From Streptomyces triticagri (GTDB taxonomy: Bacteria; Actinomycetota; Actinomycetes; Streptomycetales; Streptomycetaceae), in contig NZ_QUAK01000025.1 in the NCBI RefSeq assembly GCF_003429565.1, positions 124,001-188,000 of the forward strand: a DNA stretch of 64,000 bases, given 5' to 3'. How positions within the stretch are numbered: the stretch's first letter is position 1; every line of letters begins with the position of its first letter. This document shows, in pieces, positions 18,152-29,595 of the stretch. Both the position numbers and the translations under genes were made by a program. A model generated the notes under the pieces. It searched no databases. It was not told the origin of the DNA and saw only the letters and a list, made by a program, of their open reading frames with translations.

Positions 18152-19758
18152 TTGGCCGCCTCCACCTCGGGCTCGGGGTCTTGCTTCTGTACGTCGGACA
18201 GCGTCTGGTCGACGGCCGGGTTCACCAGATCGGTGACCGGCTTCGGGTAGACGCCCAGGAAGATCAGCAGGGCGATCAGCGGCGCGACCACGGCCAGCTC
18301 ACGTACCCGCAGGTCGGGCATGGTGCGGACGTTCTCCTTCACCGGGCCCGTCATCGTCCGCTGGTACAGGACGAGCGTGTAGAGCGCGCCGAGGACGATG
18401 CCGACGGTGGCGATGATGCCGACCACCGGATAGCGGGCGAACGTGCCGACCAGGACCAGGAACTCGCTGACGAACGGGGCGAGTCCGGGCAGCGACAGCG
18501 TCGCGAGCGAGCCGACCAGGAAGGTGCCCGCCAGGATCGGCGCCACCTTCTGCACTCCCCCGTAGTCCGCGATCAGCCGCGAGCCGCGGCGGGTGATCAG
18601 GAAGCCGGCGACCAGCATCAGGGCGGCGGTCGAGATGCCGTGATTGACCATGTAGAGCGTCGCGCCCGACTGCCCCTGGGAGGTCATGGCGAAGATGCCC
18701 ATGATGATGAACCCGAAGTGCGAGATCGAGGCGTACGCGATCAGGCGCTTGATGTCCCGCTGGCCGACGGCGAGCAGTGCGCCGTAGACGATGCTCACCA
18801 GGGCGAGCGCCAGGATCACCGGGGTCGCCCACTCGGAGGCGTTCGGGAAGAGCTGCAGGCAGAAGCGGAGCATCGCGAAGGTGCCGACCTTGTCGACCAC
18901 CGCGGTGATCAGGACGGCGACCGGCGCGGTGGCCTCGCCCATCGCGTTCGGCAGCCAGGTGTGCAGCGGCCACAGCGGGGCCTTCACCGCGAAGGCGAAG
19001 AAGAAGCCGAGGAAGAGCAGCCGCTCGGTGTTGGTCGCCATCTCGAAGTTGCCCGCGGCGCGCGCCTCGGCGATCTCGGTCAGCGAGAAGGTGCCGCCGA
19101 CCACGTAGAGGCCGATCACCGCGGCCAGCATGATCAGGCCGCCGACCAGGTTGTAGAGGAGGAACTTCACGGCGGCGTAACTGCGTTGGGTGGCCGCCTC
19201 CTTCTCGCCGTGCGCGCCCGCCTTGTCGCCGAAGCCGCCGATGAGGAAGTACATCGGGATGAGCATGGCTTCGAACAGGATGTAGAAGAGGAAGACGTCG
19301 GTGGCGAGGAAGGAGAGGATCACCATCGCCTCGACCATCAGGATCAGTGCGAAGAATCCCTGGGTCGGGCGCCAGCGGCCGGTGGCGACACTCTCCTTGG
19401 ACTTGCCGTCGTCCTCCGGGTCGGCGTCGTGCCAGCCGGCCAGGACGACGAAGGGGACGAGCAGCGCGGTCAGGCCGAGCAGGGCCGCGCCGATGCCGTC
19501 CACGCCGAGTTCGTAGCGGACCCCGAAGTCGGCGATCCAGGCGTGTGATTCGGCCAACTGGTAGCGGTCCGCCGGGCTGTTGACGACCTTGTCGGGGTCG
19601 AAGCGGAAGACCACCACGAGCGCTGCCACCAGGGTGGCGAGCGAGAAGAGCAGGGCCATCCACTTCGCCGCGGTGCGGCGGGCCGCCGGGACGGCCGCGG
19701 TGGCGATCGCGCCGACCGCGGGGAGCGCGGCCGTCGCTGTCAGCAGAGGAAAGGACAT
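18148..19758 (-). CDS. nuoM: NADH-quinone oxidoreductase subunit M
   Basis: Second antiporter-like subunit, 536 residues with about 14 transmembrane helices. Family marks are FFALILMVEAMVILSFLATDVFLFYILFEAMLIPMYFLIG, with the helix-5 Glu needed for proton transfer, and FFFAFAVKAPLWPLHTWLPNAMGEATAPVAVLI, with the helix-7 Lys. The C-terminal tail ends in a short charged segment ([15 protein letters not shown]). It begins 4 bases after the nuoL stop and overlaps nuoN by four bases. A GAGGGCGG sequence in the nuoL 3' end can serve as ribosome site. Confidence 0.96.
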   Translation of the reverse strand: MSFPLLTATAALPAVGAIATAAVPAARRTAAKWMALLFSLATLVAALVVVFRFDPDKVVNSPADRYQLAESHAWIADFGVRYELGVDGIGAALLGLTALLVPFVVLAGWHDADPEDDGKSKESVATGRWRPTQGFFALILMVEAMVILSFLATDVFLFYILFEAMLIPMYFLIGGFGDKAGAHGEKEAATQRSYAAVKFLLYNLVGGLIMLAAVIGLYVVGGTFSLTEIAEARAAGNFEMATNTERLLFLGFFFAFAVKAPLWPLHTWLPNAMGEATAPVAVLITAVVDKVGTFAMLRFCLQLFPNASEWATPVILALALVSIVYGALLAVGQRDIKRLIAYASISHFGFIIMGIFAMTSQGQSGATLYMVNHGISTAALMLVAGFLITRRGSRLIADYGGVQKVAPILAGTFLVGSLATLSLPGLAPFVSEFLVLVGTFARYPVVGIIATVGIVLGALYTLVLYQRTMTGPVKENVRTMPDLRVRELAVVAPLIALLIFLGVYPKPVTDLVNPAVDQTLSDVQKQDPEPEVEAAK

Positions 19759-19762
19759 GGGA

Positions 19763-21661
19763 TCAGACCGCCCTCATCAGCAGGGTCGCGGCGATGAGGA
19801 TCGCCGTACCGCCGAACATCGAGACCGCGTAGCTGCGCGCGAAGCCGTTCTGCAGCCGGCGGAGCCGGCCGGAGAGTCCGCCGAAGCCGGCCGCCGTGCC
19901 GTTCACGACCCCGTCGACCAGGCTGTGGTCGACGTACACCAGGGACCGGGTCAGGTGCTCGCCGCCGCGGACGAGTACGACATGGTTGAAGTCGTCCTGG
20001 AGCAGATCGCGCCGGGCCGCCCGGGTGAGCAGCGACCCCTTGGGCGGGGTGACCGGCACCGGCCGCCGCCCGTACTGCAGATACGCGAGGCCGGCGCCGA
20101 GCAGCAGCACGACGACGGTGGACGCGGTGATGGCGGGGACGCTGATCACCGGGTGCGGGTGGTGGAACTCGGTGACGGGTTCCAGCCACTTCACGAAGGC
20201 TTCGTTGAGGCTGAACAGGCCGCCCGCGAAGACCGATCCGAAGGCGAGCACGATCATCGGGATCGTCATGGACTTCGGGGACTCGTGCGGGTGCGGTTCA
20301 TTGCCTGCCGCGTCCGGCTGCCAGCGCTTCTCGCCGAAGAAGGTCATGATCATCACGCGGGTCATGTAGAACGCGGTGATACCCGCGCCGAGCAGTGCGA
20401 CGCCGCCGAAGATCCAGCCGCGGATCCCGTCGTCGTACGCGAACGCCGCCTCGATGATCTTGTCCTTGGACCAGAAGCCGGACAGGCCCGGGAAGCCGAT
20501 GATCGCGAGATAGCCGAGGCCGAAGGTCACGAAGGTGACCGGCATGTACTTGCGCAGTCCGCCGTACTTGCGCATGTCGACCTCGTCGTTCATGCCGTGC
20601 ATCACGGAGCCCGCACCGAGGAAGAGCCCGGCCTTGAAGAAGCCGTGCGTCACCAGGTGCATGATCGCGAAGGCGTATCCGATCGGGCCGAGACCCGCCG
20701 CCATGATCATGTAGCCGATCTGTGACATCGTCGAACCGGCCAGGGCCTTCTTGATGTCGTCCTTGGCGCAACCGACGATCGCACCGAACAGCAGCGTGAC
20801 CGCACCCACGATGACGACCGCGAGTTGGGCGTCGGGCGCCGCATTGAAGATCGTGCCGGACCGGACGATCAGGTACACGCCCGCGGTGACCATGGTGGCC
20901 GCGTGGATCAGGGCCGAGACCGGAGTCGGGCCCTCCATCGCGTCCCCGAGCCAGGACTGCAGCGGCACCTGGGCCGACTTTCCGCAGGCCGCGAGCAGCA
21001 GCATCAGGCCGATCGCGGTCAGCTTGCCCTCGCCGGTCTCACCGGTCGCCTCCAGGACACCGCCGAAGGCGAAGGTCCCGAAGGTGGTGAACATCAGCAT
21101 GATCGCGATCGAGAGGCCGATGTCACCGACGCGGTTGACCAGGAAGGCCTTCTTGGCCGCGGTCGCCGCGCTCGGCTTGTGCTGCCAGAACCCGATGAGG
21201 AGGTACGAGGCGAGGCCCACACCCTCCCAACCGACGTACAGGAGGAGGTAGTTGTCGGCGATGACCAGGATCAGCATCGCCGCGAGGAACAGGTTCAGAT
21301 AGGCGAAGAAGCGGCGGCGCCGCTCGTCGTGCTCCATGTACCCCATCGAGTAGACGTGGATCAGCGAGCCCACGCCGGTGATGAGGAGCACGAACGTCAT
21401 CGACAACTGGTCGAGCTGGAAGGCGATGTCGGCCTGGAAGCCGCCCACCGGGATCCAGCTGAACAGATGCTGGTGCAGCGACCGGTCCTCGGTCGACCGG
21501 CCCAGCATGTCGACGAAAAGGCCGACCGCGATGCCGAACGAGGCGAAGGCGAGCGCCGTGCCGATCACATGGCCGACTCGGTCGAGCCGGCGTCCGCCGC
21601 ACAGCAGGACCGCCGCTCCGAGCAGAGGCGCCGCCACGAGCAGCGCAATCAGGTTCTCCAC
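19763..21661 (-). CDS. nuoL: NADH-quinone oxidoreductase subunit L
   Basis: Largest antiporter-like subunit, 632 residues. It has 16 or so transmembrane helices, including the long C-terminal lateral helix region that clamps the membrane arm. Diagnostic blocks are [18 protein letters not shown] (helix-5 Glu), [37 protein letters not shown] (helix-7 Lys and helix-8 His) and [31 protein letters not shown]. The start is GTG at 21661, 15 bases after the nuoK stop at 21677; GGAAGA lies just upstream. Complete, with no missing catalytic residue noticed. Confidence 0.96.
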   Translation of the reverse strand: MENLIALLVAAPLLGAAVLLCGGRRLDRVGHVIGTALAFASFGIAVGLFVDMLGRSTEDRSLHQHLFSWIPVGGFQADIAFQLDQLSMTFVLLITGVGSLIHVYSMGYMEHDERRRRFFAYLNLFLAAMLILVIADNYLLLYVGWEGVGLASYLLIGFWQHKPSAATAAKKAFLVNRVGDIGLSIAIMLMFTTFGTFAFGGVLEATGETGEGKLTAIGLMLLLAACGKSAQVPLQSWLGDAMEGPTPVSALIHAATMVTAGVYLIVRSGTIFNAAPDAQLAVVIVGAVTLLFGAIVGCAKDDIKKALAGSTMSQIGYMIMAAGLGPIGYAFAIMHLVTHGFFKAGLFLGAGSVMHGMNDEVDMRKYGGLRKYMPVTFVTFGLGYLAIIGFPGLSGFWSKDKIIEAAFAYDDGIRGWIFGGVALLGAGITAFYMTRVMIMTFFGEKRWQPDAAGNEPHPHESPKSMTIPMIVLAFGSVFAGGLFSLNEAFVKWLEPVTEFHHPHPVISVPAITASTVVVLLLGAGLAYLQYGRRPVPVTPPKGSLLTRAARRDLLQDDFNHVVLVRGGEHLTRSLVYVDHSLVDGVVNGTAAGFGGLSGRLRRLQNGFARSYAVSMFGGTAILIAATLLMRAV

Positions 21662-21676
21662 GATTCTTCCGACCCC

Positions 21677-21976
21677 TCAGAGCTTCATCAGGCTGGCGTC
21701 GTCGACCGAGGCCGAGTGGCGGGAACGGAACAGCGACACGATGATCGCGAGCCCGACCACGACCTCGGCGGCGGCGACGACCATCGTGAAGAACGCGATG
21801 ATCTGCCCGTCGAGATTGCCGTGCATCCGGGAGAAGGCGACCAGCGCGAGGTTGCAGGCGTTGAGCATCAGCTCGACGCACATGAACAGCACGATGGCGT
21901 TCCGCCGGATCAGTACGCCGGTGGCGCCGATCGAGAACAACAGGGCCGCGAGATAGAGGTAGTTGACGGGATTCAC
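21677..21976 (-). CDS. nuoK: NADH-quinone oxidoreductase subunit K
   Basis: A 99-residue three-helix membrane subunit. The second helix block [23 protein letters not shown] contains the conserved Glu (in CVELML) required for proton pumping. The third helix carries the second family Glu in [14 protein letters not shown]. Length is normal for the family. It starts with GTG at 21976, overlapping the nuoJ stop as GTGA. Confidence 0.96.
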   Translation of the reverse strand: MNPVNYLYLAALLFSIGATGVLIRRNAIVLFMCVELMLNACNLALVAFSRMHGNLDGQIIAFFTMVVAAAEVVVGLAIIVSLFRSRHSASVDDASLMKL

Positions 21977-22839
21977 TTCGGGCCCTCCGTCTTCCCCGAT
22001 TCGCCGGCCCCGGCCGCGGTCGCCGCGCTCCGGGGGAATCCGGCCTCGTCACGTCCGAGCCGTTCCTCGGAGCGCTGCTCCAGTGCCCTGAGGTCGTCGA
22101 GCGCCTCGTCGGACACGTCCCGGATCTGGCCGCGGTCGCGCAGTGTCTGCATCACCGTGAGCTCGGACGGGGTGCCGTCCGGGAGCAGGCCGGCGATGTC
22201 CACCGCGTTGTGCCGGGCGTACACACCGGGCGCGGGCAGCGGCGGCAGATGCTTGCCCTCGCGGACCCGCTGCTCGGCCAACTCGCGCTGGGTGCGGGCG
22301 CGTTCGGTGCGCTCGCGGTGGGTGAGCACCATCGCGCCGACGGCCGCCGTGATGAGCAGCGCGCCGGTGATCTCGAAGGCGAACACGTACTTGGTGAAGA
22401 TCAGCGAGGCGAGTCCCTCGACGTTGCCCCCGGCGTTGGCCTGGGCGAGTCCGGTCGCCTCGCTCAGCGAGGCGTTGCCGATGCCGCCGACCAGGAGCAC
22501 CGCGAAGCCGAGGCCGCAGAGCGCGGCCATCCAGCGCTGGCCCTTGATGGTCTCCTTCAGTGAGTCAGCCGCCGTGACGCCGACGAGCATGACCACGAAG
22601 AGGAAGAGCATCATGATCGCGCCGGTGTAGACGACGATCTGCACGATGCCGAGGAAGTACGCGCCGTTCGCCAGATAGAACACCGCGAGGATGATCATGG
22701 TCCCGGCCAGGCAGAGCGCGCTGTGCACGGTCTTCTTCATGAACACGGTGCCCAGGGCGCCGAGCACCGCGATGGTGCCGAGCACCCAGAACTGGAAGGC
22801 CTCGCCACTGGAGGTGGTGTACGCGGCGAGCGCGGTCAT
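21973..22839 (-). CDS. nuoJ: NADH-quinone oxidoreductase subunit J
   Basis: Five-helix membrane subunit with [17 protein letters not shown], the pi-bulge helix block of the family. At 288 residues it is far longer than the roughly 185 of E. coli NuoJ. The extra 100 or so residues after the last helix (about residue 175 on) are charged and hydrophilic ([36 protein letters not shown]) and must lie in the cytoplasm; long NuoJ tails are usual in actinobacteria. ATG at 22839 overlaps the nuoI stop by four bases. Confidence 0.95.
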   Translation of the reverse strand: MTALAAYTTSSGEAFQFWVLGTIAVLGALGTVFMKKTVHSALCLAGTMIILAVFYLANGAYFLGIVQIVVYTGAIMMLFLFVVMLVGVTAADSLKETIKGQRWMAALCGLGFAVLLVGGIGNASLSEATGLAQANAGGNVEGLASLIFTKYVFAFEITGALLITAAVGAMVLTHRERTERARTQRELAEQRVREGKHLPPLPAPGVYARHNAVDIAGLLPDGTPSELTVMQTLRDRGQIRDVSDEALDDLRALEQRSEERLGRDEAGFPRSAATAAGAGESGKTEGPK

Positions 22840-23483
22840 GCCTCCGCCCCCCTGCCTGCCGCCTCCGTGGCCTCCTGGCCCTGCGACTCGGCGACCTGCT
22901 GCACCGTGCCGGGCGCGGCCTCGGTCACCAGGCCCCGGTAGTAGTCCTGTTCGTCGGTGCCCGGGTAGATCGCGTGCGGGGAGTCGACCATGCCCTCCTC
23001 CAGGCCCGCGAGCAGCTGCTCCTTGGTGTAGATCAGGCTCTCGCGGCTGGAGTCGGCCAGCTCGAACTCATTGGTCATCGTGAGTGCCCGGGTGGGGCAC
23101 GCCTCGATGCACAGGCCGCACAAGATGCAGCGGGCGTAGTTGATCTGGTAGACGCGGCCGTAGCGCTCACCCGGCGAGTAGCGCTCCTCCTCGGTGTTGT
23201 CCGCGCCCTCCACGTAGATCGCGTCGGCGGGACAGGCCCAGGCGCACAGCTCGCAGCCCACGCACTTCTCCAGGCCGTCCGGGTGCCGGTTGAGCTGGTG
23301 GCGGCCGTGGAAGCGCGGAGCGGTGGTCTTCGGCTGCTCCGGGTACTGCTCGGTGAGCCGCTTCTTGAACATGGCCGAGAAGGTCACGCCGAAGCCGGCC
23401 ACCGGATTCTGGAATCCCTGCTTCTGTGTGTCCTTGGACGCAGCCTCGCGGGACTCACCGGATTTCCGGGATGACTCAGACAC
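22836..23483 (-). CDS. nuoI: NADH-quinone oxidoreductase subunit I
   Basis: Ferredoxin-like subunit carrying clusters N6a and N6b, shown by two CxxCxxCxxxCP motifs, [17 protein letters not shown] and [16 protein letters not shown]. It passes electrons from the peripheral arm toward NuoB. The 215-residue start at GTG 23483 is chosen because GGAGG sits 6 bases upstream and the gene then overlaps nuoH by 8 bases; an in-frame ATG at 23504 lies within nuoH without a site. An N-terminal 30-residue hydrophilic stretch and a C-terminal 30-residue tail exceed the E. coli length. Confidence 0.95.
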   Translation of the reverse strand: MSESSRKSGESREAASKDTQKQGFQNPVAGFGVTFSAMFKKRLTEQYPEQPKTTAPRFHGRHQLNRHPDGLEKCVGCELCAWACPADAIYVEGADNTEEERYSPGERYGRVYQINYARCILCGLCIEACPTRALTMTNEFELADSSRESLIYTKEQLLAGLEEGMVDSPHAIYPGTDEQDYYRGLVTEAAPGTVQQVAESQGQEATEAAGRGAEA

Positions 23484-24864
23484 CGTCGGCCTCCTTTCCG
23501 TCACGGGCGCCGGGGGTCGCGGCCCCGCCTGCTGGGTCGGTACTGCCGGATCCGCCGCTGGTGACCAGCTCCCGCTCGTGGCGGGACCGGCGGCGCGGCA
23601 CGGGCGGCAACTCCTGTCCGGGCAGCGGCGGTACGGGGAATCCGCCCGCCATCGGGTCGAAGGCCGGCGCCTGTTCGGCCTCGACCGCGGCCTCCTGCTT
23701 CTCCCGCTTCTCGCGGAAGGTGTCGTACAGGAAGGAGAGGACGAGCAGCGTGAGGACGCCGCCGGCGACGTAGAGCACGATCGAGGAGAAGTCCACGTTC
23801 TCGTTGCGCATGGTGCGCACGGTCGCGACCACCATCAGCCAGACGACCGAGACCGGGATCAGGACCTTCCAGCCGAGCTTCATCAGCTGGTCGTAGCGGA
23901 CGCGGGGCAGCGTGCCGCGCAGCCAGATGAAGAAGAACAGCAGCAACTGGACCTTGAGGACGAACCAGAGCATCGGCCACCAGCCGGCGTTCGCGCCCTC
24001 CCACAGGGCCGTGACCGGATACGGGGCACGCCAGCCGCCGAGGAACAGCGTCACCGCGACCGCCGAGACGGTCACCATGTTGATGTACTCGGCCAGCATG
24101 AACATCGCGAACTTGATGGAGCTGTACTCGGTGTTGAAGCCGCCGACCAGATCGCCCTCGGACTCCGGCATGTCGAACGGGGCGCGGTTGACCTCGCCGA
24201 CCATCGTCACGATGTACAGCAGGAACGACAGCGGCAGCAGGATGATGTACCAGCGGTCCGCCTGCGCCTCCACGATCGCCGAGGTCGACATCGACCCGGA
24301 GTAGAGGAACACCGAGGCGAAGGCCGCGCCCATCGCGATCTCGTACGAGATCATCTGCGCGCAGGAGCGGAGCCCGCCGAGCAGCGGATACGTCGATCCG
24401 GACGACCAGCCGGCGAGCACGATGCCGTAGATGCCGACGGAGGCGACCGCGAGGATGTAGAGCATCGCGATCGGCAGGTCGGTGAGCTGCATCGTGGTGC
24501 GGTGGCCGAAGATCGAGATCTGGTTGTCGGCCGGGCCGAAGGGGATCACCGCGATGGCCATGAAGGCCGGCACCGCGGCGACGATCGGCGCGAGGATGTA
24601 GACCACCTTGTCGGCGCGCTTGACGACGACGTCTTCCTTGAGCATCAGCTTGATGCCGTCCGCGAGGGACTGCAGGAGGCCCCAGGGTCCGTGCCGGTTG
24701 GGGCCGATGCGCCGCTGCATCCAGGCGACGACCTTGCGCTCCCACACGATGGAGAAGAGCACGGTCACCATCAGGAAGGCGAAGCAGAAGACCGCCTTGA
24801 TCGCGACGAGCCACCAGGGGTCGCGGCCGAACATCGAGAGGTCTTCGAGGGCGAGTGCGGTCAT
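23476..24864 (-). CDS. nuoH: NADH-quinone oxidoreductase subunit H
   Basis: Membrane subunit forming most of the quinone-access chamber, 462 residues with eight helices. Marks include [60 protein letters not shown] and [24 protein letters not shown], the last rich in the acidic residues of the E-channel. A hydrophilic tail of about 80 residues after the last helix ([18 protein letters not shown]) is absent from the E. coli protein. The ATG at 24864 overlaps the nuoG stop by four bases; upstream in-frame codons belong to nuoG. Confidence 0.95.
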   Translation of the reverse strand: MTALALEDLSMFGRDPWWLVAIKAVFCFAFLMVTVLFSIVWERKVVAWMQRRIGPNRHGPWGLLQSLADGIKLMLKEDVVVKRADKVVYILAPIVAAVPAFMAIAVIPFGPADNQISIFGHRTTMQLTDLPIAMLYILAVASVGIYGIVLAGWSSGSTYPLLGGLRSCAQMISYEIAMGAAFASVFLYSGSMSTSAIVEAQADRWYIILLPLSFLLYIVTMVGEVNRAPFDMPESEGDLVGGFNTEYSSIKFAMFMLAEYINMVTVSAVAVTLFLGGWRAPYPVTALWEGANAGWWPMLWFVLKVQLLLFFFIWLRGTLPRVRYDQLMKLGWKVLIPVSVVWLMVVATVRTMRNENVDFSSIVLYVAGGVLTLLVLSFLYDTFREKREKQEAAVEAEQAPAFDPMAGGFPVPPLPGQELPPVPRRRSRHERELVTSGGSGSTDPAGGAATPGARDGKEADGV

Positions 24865-27362
24865 GACTGCACCTCCTGGGCCACGGCCCCGGCCACGGCC
24901 GGGCCGATGCGGACGAGTGCGCCGGGTACGGCTCCGGTGTCGGAGGCGACCCCGCCGCCCGCCGAGTTCAGCGGGAGCCACACCACGCGGTCGGGCATCT
25001 CGGTGACGCGCAGCGGGAGTTCGACGGAGCCGGCCGGTCCGGAGACGGCGAGGGTGTCGCCGTCCTTGACGCCGGCCTCGGCCGCGGTGGCGGCGGAGAG
25101 CCGGGCCACCGCCTCGTGCCGGGTGGCCGCGAGCGCCGAGTCGCCCTCCTGCAGCCGGCCCTGGTCGAGCAGCAGCCGGTGTCCGGCGAGTACGGCCTCG
25201 CCCGCGGCGGGCCGCGGCAGGTCACCACCGCCTGCCTCGGGGGCGCTCGCGCGCGCGCCGTCCCAGGCGCCGAGCCGGTCGAGTTCGCGGTGCGCCGATG
25301 CGTTGTCCGGCAGCGCCAGGTGGATGTCCATCGCGTCGGCCAGCATGTGCAGCGCACGCGCGTCGGTCGGTGCGAGCCGCCGGGTCATCTGGTCCGGCTT
25401 GAGCGCGGCCTCGAACAGCCGGGCCCTGCCCTCCCAGTTGAGGAAGGTCCCGGACTTCTCGGCGACCGCCGCGACCGGCAGGACGACGTCCGCGAGCGCG
25501 GTGACCTCGCCGGGCCGCTGTTCCAGGCTGACCACGAAGGACGCCTCGGCGAGCGCGCGCCGGGCGAGCTCCGGGTCCGGCAGGTCGGCGAGCTCGACGC
25601 CCGCGACGAGCAGTGCGCCCAGTTCGCCGGTGGCGGCGGCCTGCACGATCTGTGCGGTGTCGCGACCGTGACCGCCGGGGAGCCGGGCCACGCCCCACTG
25701 GGCCGCGACCTCGTCCCGCGCCCGCGGGTCGGTGGCCGGCCGGCCACCGGGCAGCAGCGTCGGCAGGGCGCCCACTTCGAGCGCACCGCGCTCGCCGGCC
25801 CGGCGCGGGATCCACACAAGCTCGGCGCCGGTGGCCTCCGCCGTACGCAGCACCGCGGTGAGCCCGCCCGCCACGCCCGCGAGACGTTCGCCGACCACGA
25901 TGACGGCGCCGGGTGCGCGCAGCGCCTCGGCGGCGGCCGCGCCGTCACCCTCCAGGCCGGTGTTCCCGGCGAGCGCGTCCAGCCACTCGGGCTCGGTGCC
26001 GGGGGCGGCGGGCAGCAGGGTGCCGCCCGCCTTCTCCAGACCCCGGGTGGCGAACGGGGCGATGGCGAAGGTCCGTTGGCCGCTCTTGCGGTGCGCCTTG
26101 CGCAGCCGCAGGAAGACTCCCGGGACCTCCTCCTCCGCCTCGATCCCGGCGAGGAGTACGGCCGGCGCCTTCTCCAGGGAGATGTTGGTGACCCCGGTGC
26201 CCGTCAGGTCGCGCCCGCGACCCGCGACCCGGGCCGCCAGGAAGTCGGCCTCCTCGGCGCTGTGCACCCGCGCGCGGAAGTCGATGTCGTTGGTGTCGAG
26301 GGCGATCCGGGCGAACTTGCTGTACGCGTAGGCGTCCTCGACGGTGAGGCGGCCGCCGGTGAGGACTCCGGCGCGGCCGCGTGCGGCGTTCAGACCGTTC
26401 GCCGCCGCCTCCAGGGCCTCCGGCCAACTGGCCGTCTCGAGCTCGCCGTTCTCGTTCCTTACGAGGGGGTGGGTGAGGCGGTCGCGCTGCTGGGCGTAGC
26501 GGAATGCGAAGCGCCCCTTGTCGCAGATCCACTCCTCGTTGACCTCGGGGTCGTTCTCGGCGAGGCGCCGCATGACCTTGCCGCGGCGGTGGTCGGTGCG
26601 GGTCGCGCAGCCGCTCGAGCAGTGCTCGCACACCGAGGGCGAGGAGATCAGGTCGAACGGCCGGGACCGGAAGCGGTACGCGGCCGAGGTGAGCGCGCCC
26701 ACCGGGCAGATCTGGATGGTGTTCCCGGAGAAGTACGACTCGAAGGGGTCGCCCTCGCCGGTGCCGACCTGCTGCAGCGCGCCCCGCTCGATCAGCTCGA
26801 TCATCGGGTCACCCGCGACCTGGTTGGAGAAGCGGGTGCAGCGCGCACAGAGCACACAGCGCTCACGGTCGAGCAGCACCTGTGCCGAGATCGGCACCGG
26901 CTTCTCGTACGTGCGCTTCCTGCCCTCGAAGCGGGAGTCGGCCTGGCCGTGCGACATGGCCTGGTTCTGCAGGGGGCACTCGCCGCCCTTGTCGCAGACC
27001 GGGCAGTCGAGCGGGTGGTTGATCAGCAGCAGCTCCATCACGCCCTGCTGCGCCTTCTCGGCGACCGGCGAGGTGAGGTGCGTCTTGACGACCATGCCGT
27101 CGGTGCAGGTGATGGTGCAGGAGGCCATCGGCTTGCGCTGGCCCTCCACCTCGACGATGCACTGGCGGCAGGCGCCGGCCGGGTCGAGCAGCGGGTGGTC
27201 GCAGAACCGCGGGATCTCGATGCCCAGTTGCTCGGCGGCGCGGATCACCAGGGTGCCCTTGGGGACACTGATCTCCACGCCGTCGATGGTCAGCGCGACC
27301 AGGTCCTCGGGCGGCACGGCCGCCTCGCCGCCCCCGGAGGGAGCATTCGTCGTGACCGTCAT
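24861..27362 (-). CDS. nuoG: NADH-quinone oxidoreductase subunit G
   Basis: Large iron-sulfur subunit of the peripheral arm, 833 residues. The N-terminal 2Fe-2S domain has [15 protein letters not shown] and a later Cys (cluster N1b). The His/Cys 4Fe-4S N5 region is [15 protein letters not shown] with [13 protein letters not shown] (N4). [13 protein letters not shown] through CDKGRFAF is a further Cys set, present in enzymes that keep the N7 cluster. From about residue 260 the protein is a degenerate molybdopterin-oxidoreductase domain, expected to be inactive. ATG 27362 has GGAGGTGA upstream and overlaps the nuoF stop by four bases. Confidence 0.95.
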   Translation of the reverse strand: MTVTTNAPSGGGEAAVPPEDLVALTIDGVEISVPKGTLVIRAAEQLGIEIPRFCDHPLLDPAGACRQCIVEVEGQRKPMASCTITCTDGMVVKTHLTSPVAEKAQQGVMELLLINHPLDCPVCDKGGECPLQNQAMSHGQADSRFEGRKRTYEKPVPISAQVLLDRERCVLCARCTRFSNQVAGDPMIELIERGALQQVGTGEGDPFESYFSGNTIQICPVGALTSAAYRFRSRPFDLISSPSVCEHCSSGCATRTDHRRGKVMRRLAENDPEVNEEWICDKGRFAFRYAQQRDRLTHPLVRNENGELETASWPEALEAAANGLNAARGRAGVLTGGRLTVEDAYAYSKFARIALDTNDIDFRARVHSAEEADFLAARVAGRGRDLTGTGVTNISLEKAPAVLLAGIEAEEEVPGVFLRLRKAHRKSGQRTFAIAPFATRGLEKAGGTLLPAAPGTEPEWLDALAGNTGLEGDGAAAAEALRAPGAVIVVGERLAGVAGGLTAVLRTAEATGAELVWIPRRAGERGALEVGALPTLLPGGRPATDPRARDEVAAQWGVARLPGGHGRDTAQIVQAAATGELGALLVAGVELADLPDPELARRALAEASFVVSLEQRPGEVTALADVVLPVAAVAEKSGTFLNWEGRARLFEAALKPDQMTRRLAPTDARALHMLADAMDIHLALPDNASAHRELDRLGAWDGARASAPEAGGGDLPRPAAGEAVLAGHRLLLDQGRLQEGDSALAATRHEAVARLSAATAAEAGVKDGDTLAVSGPAGSVELPLRVTEMPDRVVWLPLNSAGGGVASDTGAVPGALVRIGPAVAGAVAQEVQS

Positions 27363-28744
27363 GCGTTCACCTCCGTGTGCGTGTCGGCCCGGTCGCTCCA
27401 GAGGGTCGACCTGGCGGGGTCGAAGGGGCAGCCCTGGCCGGTGATGTGCTGCTCGTACTCCTCGCGGAAGTACTTGAGCGAGGAGAAGATCGGCGAGGCG
27501 GCGCCGTCGCCGAGTGCGCAGAACGACTTGCCGTTGATGTTGTCGGCGATGTCGTTCAGCTTGTCGAGGTCGGACATGACGCCCTTGCCGTCCTCGATGT
27601 CGCGCAGCAACTGCACCAGCCAGTACGTCCCTTCGCGGCAGGGCGTGCACTTGCCGCAGGACTCGTGGGCGTAGAACTCGGTCCAGCGGGTCACCGCGCG
27701 GACCACGCAGGTGGTCTCGTCGAAGCACTGCAGCGCCTTGGTGCCGAGCATCGATCCGGCGGCGCCGACGCCCTCGTAGTCAAGCGGTACGTCGAGGTGT
27801 TCGTCGGTGAACATCGGCGTGGAGGAGCCGCCCGGGGTCCAGAACTTCAGCCGGTGGCCGGGCCGCATCCCGCCGCTCATCTCGAGCAGTTGGCGCAGCG
27901 TGACGCCGAGCGGCGCCTCGAACTGGCCCGGGTTGGCGACATGTCCGCTGAGCGAGTAGAGCGTGAAGCCGGGCGACTTCTCGCTGCCCATCGAGCGGAA
28001 CCAGTCCTTGCCCTTGTTGATGATGGCGGGCACGGACGCGATGGACTCGACGTTGTTCACCACCGTGGGGCAGGCGTACAGGCCGGCGACCGCGGGGAAG
28101 GGCGGCCGCAGCCGGGGCTGGCCGCGGCGCCCTTCGAGCGAGTCGAGCAGCGCCGTCTCCTCACCGCAGATGTAGGCGCCCGCGCCCGCGTGCACGGTCA
28201 GTTCGAGGTCGAGCCCGCTGCCCAGGATGTCCTTGCCGAGGTAGCCCGCCTCGTAGGCCTCTCGTACGGCCTCGTGCAGGCGCCGCAGTACGGGGACCAC
28301 CTCGCCGCGCAGATAGATGAAGGCGTGGCTGGAGCGGATCGCGTAGCAGGCGATCACGATGCCCTCGATCAGGGAGTGCGGATTGGCGAAGAGGAGCGGG
28401 ATGTCCTTGCAGGTGCCGGGCTCGGATTCGTCCGCGTTCACCACCAGGTAGTGCGGCTTGCCGTCGCCCTGCGGGATGAACTGCCACTTCATACCGGTCG
28501 GGAAGCCGGCGCCGCCGCGGCCGCGGAGCCCTGCGTCCTTCACATAAGCGATGAGGTCGTCGGGTGACATCTCGAAGGCCTTGCGCAGTCCTTCGTACCC
28601 CTCGTGCCGGCGGTAGGTCTCGAGCGACCAGGGCCGGTCCTCGTCCCAGAAGGACGACAGGACGGGGGTGAGGAGCTTCTCGGGGCTCGACCCGGCTTCG
28701 GCCTCGGGCCGGGACGCGCCCCCGTATTCGGTGGACACGGACAT
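27359..28744 (-). CDS. nuoF: NADH-quinone oxidoreductase subunit F
   Basis: NADH- and FMN-binding subunit, 461 residues, where electrons enter complex [18 protein letters not shown] at about residue 75 binds FMN and [25 protein letters not shown] follows, and [13 protein letters not shown] with a later Cys holds cluster N3. The ATG at 28744 shares one base with the nuoE stop (TGATG) and has GGAGGGGGAG immediately upstream, so re-initiation is expected. The frame stays open further upstream but there overlaps nuoE and is not conserved sequence. Confidence 0.96.
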   Translation of the reverse strand: MSVSTEYGGASRPEAEAGSSPEKLLTPVLSSFWDEDRPWSLETYRRHEGYEGLRKAFEMSPDDLIAYVKDAGLRGRGGAGFPTGMKWQFIPQGDGKPHYLVVNADESEPGTCKDIPLLFANPHSLIEGIVIACYAIRSSHAFIYLRGEVVPVLRRLHEAVREAYEAGYLGKDILGSGLDLELTVHAGAGAYICGEETALLDSLEGRRGQPRLRPPFPAVAGLYACPTVVNNVESIASVPAIINKGKDWFRSMGSEKSPGFTLYSLSGHVANPGQFEAPLGVTLRQLLEMSGGMRPGHRLKFWTPGGSSTPMFTDEHLDVPLDYEGVGAAGSMLGTKALQCFDETTCVVRAVTRWTEFYAHESCGKCTPCREGTYWLVQLLRDIEDGKGVMSDLDKLNDIADNINGKSFCALGDGAASPIFSSLKYFREEYEQHITGQGCPFDPARSTLWSDRADTHTEVNA

Positions 28745-29595
28745 CACTCCCCCTCCTCGGAAACCGGGCCCGACGGGTGCTGCGGGTCGGAAGCCGAGGT
28801 CTGCTGTGGCGCGTCGTGGGAACTGGGGTGGTCGGCGGGGGTCTGGTCCTGCGGGGCCGAGCCGCGCGGGTGGACGACCCGGTGGTGGCCCTCGCCCTTG
28901 GCGAGCCGCAGGCCGAGCAGCGAGGCGGGACCGGCGGCGCCGGAGGCCTCGACCGCGCCGGGCCGCTCGTCGGGGAAACCGGCCAGGATGCGGGCGGTCT
29001 CCTTGAAGGTGCACAGCGGGGCGCCGCGGGTGGGCGACACCTCGCGGCCGGAGCGCAGGTCGTCGACGAGCTGCTTGGCGCTGTCCGGCGTCTGGTTGTC
29101 GAAGAACTCCCAGTTCACCATCACCACGGGCGCGAAGTCGCAGGCCGCGTTGCACTCGATGTGCTCGAGGGTGACCTTGCCGTCCTCGGTGGTCTCGCTG
29201 TTGCCGACGCCGAGGTGCTCCTGCAGCTCCTCGAAGATGGCGTCGCCGCCCATCACCGCACAGAGCGTGTTGGTGCAGACCCCGACCTGGTAGTCACCGC
29301 TCGGCTTGCGCCGGTACATGGTGTAGAAGGTCGCGACCGCGGTGACCTCGGCGGTGGTCAGTCCGAGCACATCGGCGCAGAACTGCATGCCGGTGCGGGT
29401 GACATGCCCCTCCTCGGACTGCACGAGGTGCAGCAGCGGGAGGAGCGCCGACCTGCTGTCGGGGTAGCGGGCGACGATCTCCTTGGCGTCCGCCTCCAGA
29501 CGTACGCGTACGTCGTCCGGGTAGTCGGGGGCCGGGAGCTGGGGCATGCCCAGGCTCGTCGGGCTGCCGGTGCTTGTGGGGTGTGCGTCCGTCAC
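28744..29595 (-). CDS. nuoE: NADH-quinone oxidoreductase subunit E
   Basis: Thioredoxin-like 2Fe-2S subunit (cluster N1a). The four cluster Cys are in [14 protein letters not shown] and [13 protein letters not shown]. The 283-residue product is over 100 residues longer than E. coli NuoE. The extra sequence follows [24 protein letters not shown] and is Pro/Ser/Gln/His-rich, hence probably disordered. GTG 29595 overlaps the nuoD stop as GTGA and has GGGAGG upstream. The longer open frame up to 30477 is the shadow of nuoD. Confidence 0.94.
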   Translation of the reverse strand: MTDAHPTSTGSPTSLGMPQLPAPDYPDDVRVRLEADAKEIVARYPDSRSALLPLLHLVQSEEGHVTRTGMQFCADVLGLTTAEVTAVATFYTMYRRKPSGDYQVGVCTNTLCAVMGGDAIFEELQEHLGVGNSETTEDGKVTLEHIECNAACDFAPVVMVNWEFFDNQTPDSAKQLVDDLRSGREVSPTRGAPLCTFKETARILAGFPDERPGAVEASGAAGPASLLGLRLAKGEGHHRVVHPRGSAPQDQTPADHPSSHDAPQQTSASDPQHPSGPVSEEGE

